Positions 61,562-64,000 of a stretch of DNA of 64,000 bases are shown piece after piece. The notes under the pieces were generated by a model. The model did not search any database. It was given only the letters and a program-made list of their open reading frames with translations, and was not told the DNA's origin. The stretch lies in the NCBI GenBank assembly GCA_016788705.1, contig JAEUSQ010000039.1, positions 124,001 to 188,000 of the forward strand. The letters run 5' to 3'. Each line of letters starts with the position of its first letter. Position 1 is the stretch's first letter. Source of the DNA: Bacteroidetes Order II. bacterium (lineage in GTDB: Bacteria; Bacteroidota; Rhodothermia; Rhodothermales; UBA2364). The translations under genes were made by a program, and so were the position numbers.

Positions 61562-62581
61562 TTATAAAAGTCCCTTCATCACCGGAAGCCCAGTCATCAA
61601 GTTCATGTTTTGAATGGCTTGGGAAGAGGCCCCTTTCCACAAATTGTCTATGGCCACCACCACCACCCCTTCTCGTTTGCCAGCAGCCGTGCCAAGATCA
61701 CAAAAAGGTGTCCCAACCACAGGCAACAATTCTGGCAACGACGGCCAAAGCCTGATACCTGGTTGGTTCCCATATGCTTCTAAGTACCATTCATCCAATT
61801 GTTTTTTTGTAACTTCTGCCGAGAACTGGATACTTGCCCAAATGCCATATGTCCAAGGGCCGGAAACGGGAACAAAACTAAACATGGTTTCTACCCCGCA
61901 AGTTTGTAAGATTTCGGGCTGGTGCTGATGATTTAGGACTTTATACGTCCGAACATTGCCACTCCGATTGGGAAAGTGCGTTCCCGCAGAGGCTTTGTTC
62001 CCAGAGCCAGAAGCACCTGTCATGGCCGTTATGTGGAAATGTGTCTCAGGCAAAGAACGAGACAAAGGATATAAAGCGAGGTTAAGCGCCGTAGCAAAAC
62101 ACCCTGGATTGGCTACATAACGGCTTTCACGAATTTGCGCTTCATATATTTCCACCAATCCATACTGAAACAGCGGCAATACATCTGGTGCAGGGTGTTC
62201 ATACCCAAACCAAGTGGAATAAAGAGACGCATTCTGAAATCTAAAATCTGCGGAAAGGTCAATAATTTTACCATTATACCCTTTTTCCAGTAGATTCATC
62301 ACCACATACACCCCTTGTTTGTGTTCGGCTGTAATAAAGACCACATCCAACTCGTTGTAATCCACTGCTTCGGGTGCAGAAAAAAGAAGGTCCGTTTTCC
62401 CAAATAATGTAGGATGCACCGAATGAATCGGACGCCCAGCCCCACTTCGACTGGTAACCCATTTTAACGATACCTCTGGATGACGCAAGAGCAGTTCAAT
62501 CATCCACATCCCCACATATCCGCCCCCATGCAACACTGCTGCTTGAATAGATGGCTTCGGAGAATTAGTTTGCATCGCCAT
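61562..62581 (-). CDS. argC: N-acyl-gamma-glutamyl-phosphate reductase
   Basis: 339 residues. AVLHGGGYVGMWMIELLLRHPEV is the NADP Rossmann region (slightly altered GxGYxG), DLSADFRFQ a conserved block, YVANPGCFATALNLAL contains the active-site Cys, and SGSGNKASAGTHFPNRSGNV is also typical. It reduces N-acyl-glutamyl phosphate to the semialdehyde. The start at 62581 overlaps the end of the preceding DUF1611-like gene by 17 bases; an ATG at 62575 is an alternative. The two genes are translationally coupled. Confidence 0.94.
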   Translation of the reverse strand: MAMQTNSPKPSIQAAVLHGGGYVGMWMIELLLRHPEVSLKWVTSRSGAGRPIHSVHPTLFGKTDLLFSAPEAVDYNELDVVFITAEHKQGVYVVMNLLEKGYNGKIIDLSADFRFQNASLYSTWFGYEHPAPDVLPLFQYGLVEIYEAQIRESRYVANPGCFATALNLALYPLSRSLPETHFHITAMTGASGSGNKASAGTHFPNRSGNVRTYKVLNHQHQPEILQTCGVETMFSFVPVSGPWTYGIWASIQFSAEVTKKQLDEWYLEAYGNQPGIRLWPSLPELLPVVGTPFCDLGTAAGKREGVVVVAIDNLWKGASSQAIQNMNLMTGLPVMKGLL

Positions 62582-63629
62582 TCCCGTTTTTCTGCATGAT
62601 TTTCTTCAGCATCCCACCGATTGCGTCGCCGTCTTGTTTGGCGTTATACGCGGTAATTCCAAGGGTTTGTTGTATATACCGCTTTCCCACGGCATTGTCG
62701 GTAACAGGCCCGGTTATCAAGGCAATGCTTTGGCCATAACGATTTTGGAAAATCTCGCGGGAAGCCCAAGCCCCCACCAAATCCACCGTAGCTACAATAT
62801 GGGCCTTAACAAACTTTTGAATTTCTTTGTCTATTAGGATATCATCTACGCCATAATAACCGATAAAGCCATCGCCCAGTTCTGCGACAATTACATCGGG
62901 TTGATAGGAATTCAGTTTCTGGATAATCCCTTTGGCGGCAGGAACAATATTATGACTAGTAGAGGTGACAATCCCTGCATCGGTAAAGGTATGTACTGCC
63001 ACCGCCCCAGCATCACGCATCGCACGGGTATCACGCATCAGCGAAGCACCCGTCAGTTTTGCCGCAGCCACCCGAAATCCCATTTGCGAAAGTTGGGCCA
63101 CAATCTGTGCACAGGCATAGGTTTTGCCTGTATTCATGCTGGTCCCACTGACCATAATAATAGGGGCAGAATGGTCTAAGGTTTCCTTAGGCTCAATGGC
63201 GTAATCTTGAATACAAACATGGCGGGCGGATTTTCCTTCCTCGTGTCGTACAACGGCCCCCAATACCCGTACCTTCAGTGGCGGCCCCAACTCCGGATGC
63301 TCCGACACACACATGCCGATAATGCCTCCCATATTCAGGACGTTGAGGGTATCCCCTACGGCAATTTGGCGCGGCAAACGACCACTGTACCCCTTTAATG
63401 CCTGTCGCTCTCCCAAAACCCCAACAAAAATATCCCCTTTATAAATTGTACGGAAAGTATGATCTGTACATTCTATCTGGTTGTAGGTTTCTTTGTCTTC
63501 CAGGGCTTCTACCACCACACAATAACCATCCTCGGCCAGAAGATAGTCCGTCATGTAGATATTGCGACCTAATCCGCAGGGAAAGGTGCTGGAACCGATA
63601 TAGGAAACAACCTGCTCTGAGTATTGCAT
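62565..63629 (-). CDS. P-loop protein of the DUF1611 type inside the arginine operon
   Basis: 354 residues. The N-terminal half (about 1-145) is a beta-rich domain (SSTFPCGLGRNIYMTDYLL and GVLGERQALKGYSGRLPRQ). The C-terminal half (about 150-345) is a P-loop NTPase: VSGTSMNTGKTYACAQIV (Walker A region) and VIVAELGDGFIGYYG, which also carries a Glu near the expected Walker B. This second half matches the DUF1611 layout. No enzymatic role is established. It overlaps argC and follows argG by 36 bases, so it is a full operon member. Confidence 0.75.
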   Translation of the reverse strand: MQYSEQVVSYIGSSTFPCGLGRNIYMTDYLLAEDGYCVVVEALEDKETYNQIECTDHTFRTIYKGDIFVGVLGERQALKGYSGRLPRQIAVGDTLNVLNMGGIIGMCVSEHPELGPPLKVRVLGAVVRHEEGKSARHVCIQDYAIEPKETLDHSAPIIMVSGTSMNTGKTYACAQIVAQLSQMGFRVAAAKLTGASLMRDTRAMRDAGAVAVHTFTDAGIVTSTSHNIVPAAKGIIQKLNSYQPDVIVAELGDGFIGYYGVDDILIDKEIQKFVKAHIVATVDLVGAWASREIFQNRYGQSIALITGPVTDNAVGKRYIQQTLGITAYNAKQDGDAIGGMLKKIMQKNGNGDAN

Positions 63630-63665
63630 TTATTTCTGAGGAATAGAGATGATAGAAACTTTTAA

Positions 63666-64000
63666 TTACGAATCATGACGACTGGCTTGATCTCCAATGG
63701 CCTTTGACCGATGTGCCAGCATTGCAGGAACCGTGTAGATTTTGGTGAACCCCTCTGCATCCCTGGAATCCCATAAAGAATTAGATTCTCCATAGGTCGC
63801 TACATGGGTATTAAACATCGAGTAGTCACTTTCTGCCCCCAATACCGAGAAGTGACCTTTAAATAACCGTACCCGAACCATCCCATGTACCACCTCCTGA
63901 CTGGAGTCCATAAAGGCCTCTATGTCTCGCATAACGGGGTCATAATACTGCCCTTCATGAAGCAACATTCCATAAAAATCCGCCAAATGGTCTTTCTGGA
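63666..64000 (-). CDS. argG: Argininosuccinate synthase, C-terminal part
   Basis: The frame is open from the window edge to the stop at 63666, about 111 residues. HLADFYGMLLHEGQYYDPVMRD and VRVRLFKGHFSVLGAESDYSMFN are ArgG C-terminal blocks: LYELVYEGLWFDPxx in the classic enzyme corresponds to the first, and the KxYKG-type to the second. The N-terminus and ATP-binding site lie outside the window. The enzyme joins citrulline and aspartate with ATP. It is the first arginine gene visible here. Confidence 0.88.
   Translation of the reverse strand, partial: QKDHLADFYGMLLHEGQYYDPVMRDIEAFMDSSQEVVHGMVRVRLFKGHFSVLGAESDYSMFNTHVATYGESNSLWDSRDAEGFTKIYTVPAMLAHRSKAIGDQASRHDS

Noticed and set aside
1-64000. 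CRISPR array, rRNA operon or intact IS element
   Set aside because: No regularly spaced direct repeats, no rRNA-like stretches and no complete transposase were seen.

Overview
The window looks like chromosome of a Gram-negative member of the Bacteroidota/Rhodothermota assemblage. The evidence is: a C-terminal NYPNPFNPTTTIRF-type secretion (Por/T9SS-like) tail on a secreted glycosidase; a FecI-FecR-TonB receptor signalling set; a carbamoyltransferase of the N-acyl-ornithine type inside the arginine operon; a PSP1-HolB gene pair; and several lipoproteins. Many starts lack a strong Shine-Dalgarno sequence. Most of the window is housekeeping. The accessory parts are at about 1.7-3.3 kb, 3.3-11.4 kb, 11.4-12.9 kb and 47.7-48.4 kb.

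Layout. 1-605: end of a proline-catabolic P5C dehydrogenase. 0.7-1.6 kb: GYF-domain membrane protein. 1.7-2.8 kb: AT-rich, broken beta-lactamase-like hydrolase, followed by a stretch that may be a group II intron relic. 3.3-11.4 kb (minus): a tight seven-gene unit (lipoprotein, two polytopic membrane proteins, cytoplasmic zinc-ribbon protein, 1063-residue exported protein, membrane protein, membrane-anchored zinc-ribbon protein) that I cannot assign to a described system. Its large exported protein ends in a region matching the nucleotidyltransferase motif pattern. This is the best candidate for something new. 11.4-12.9 kb: decayed IS4-type transposase. 12.9-14.0 kb: lipoprotein MsrB-MsrA fusion.

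14.5-19.9 kb (plus): cbb3 oxidase genes ccoN, ccoO, ccoQ, ccoP, ccoG, then a strong terminator, then ccoH and an AMIN-like exported protein. 20.4-28.0 kb: two divergent GHL10 glycosidase paralogues; the plus-strand one leads a four-gene unit (glycosidase, sodium symporter, FAD oxidoreductase, outer-membrane DUF481 protein). 28.0-45.4 kb: housekeeping genes, mostly minus strand (Smr protein, PSP1, HolB, tRNA-Met, YgiD-like dioxygenase, ClpC, IscA-type protein, lamin-tail protein, M20 amidohydrolase, VWA protein, cytidine deaminase, tRNA-Leu, DUF1573, AccD, TsaB). 45.6-47.7 kb: divergent EF-G paralogue.

48.4-52.8 kb: TonB receptor with STN domain, FecR anti-sigma and ECF sigma factor. 52.8-55.5 kb: TPM-domain protein and FAD monooxygenase. 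55.5-64.0 kb (minus): arginine biosynthesis cluster, in transcription order argG, a DUF1611-like P-loop protein, argC, a DUF2177 membrane protein, argD, argF', argB, argE, argH. The carbamoyltransferase has Ala at the residue that separates N-acetyl- from N-succinylornithine enzymes, which points to an N-succinyl-type route. All functions are inferred from reading the sequence; no database search was run.
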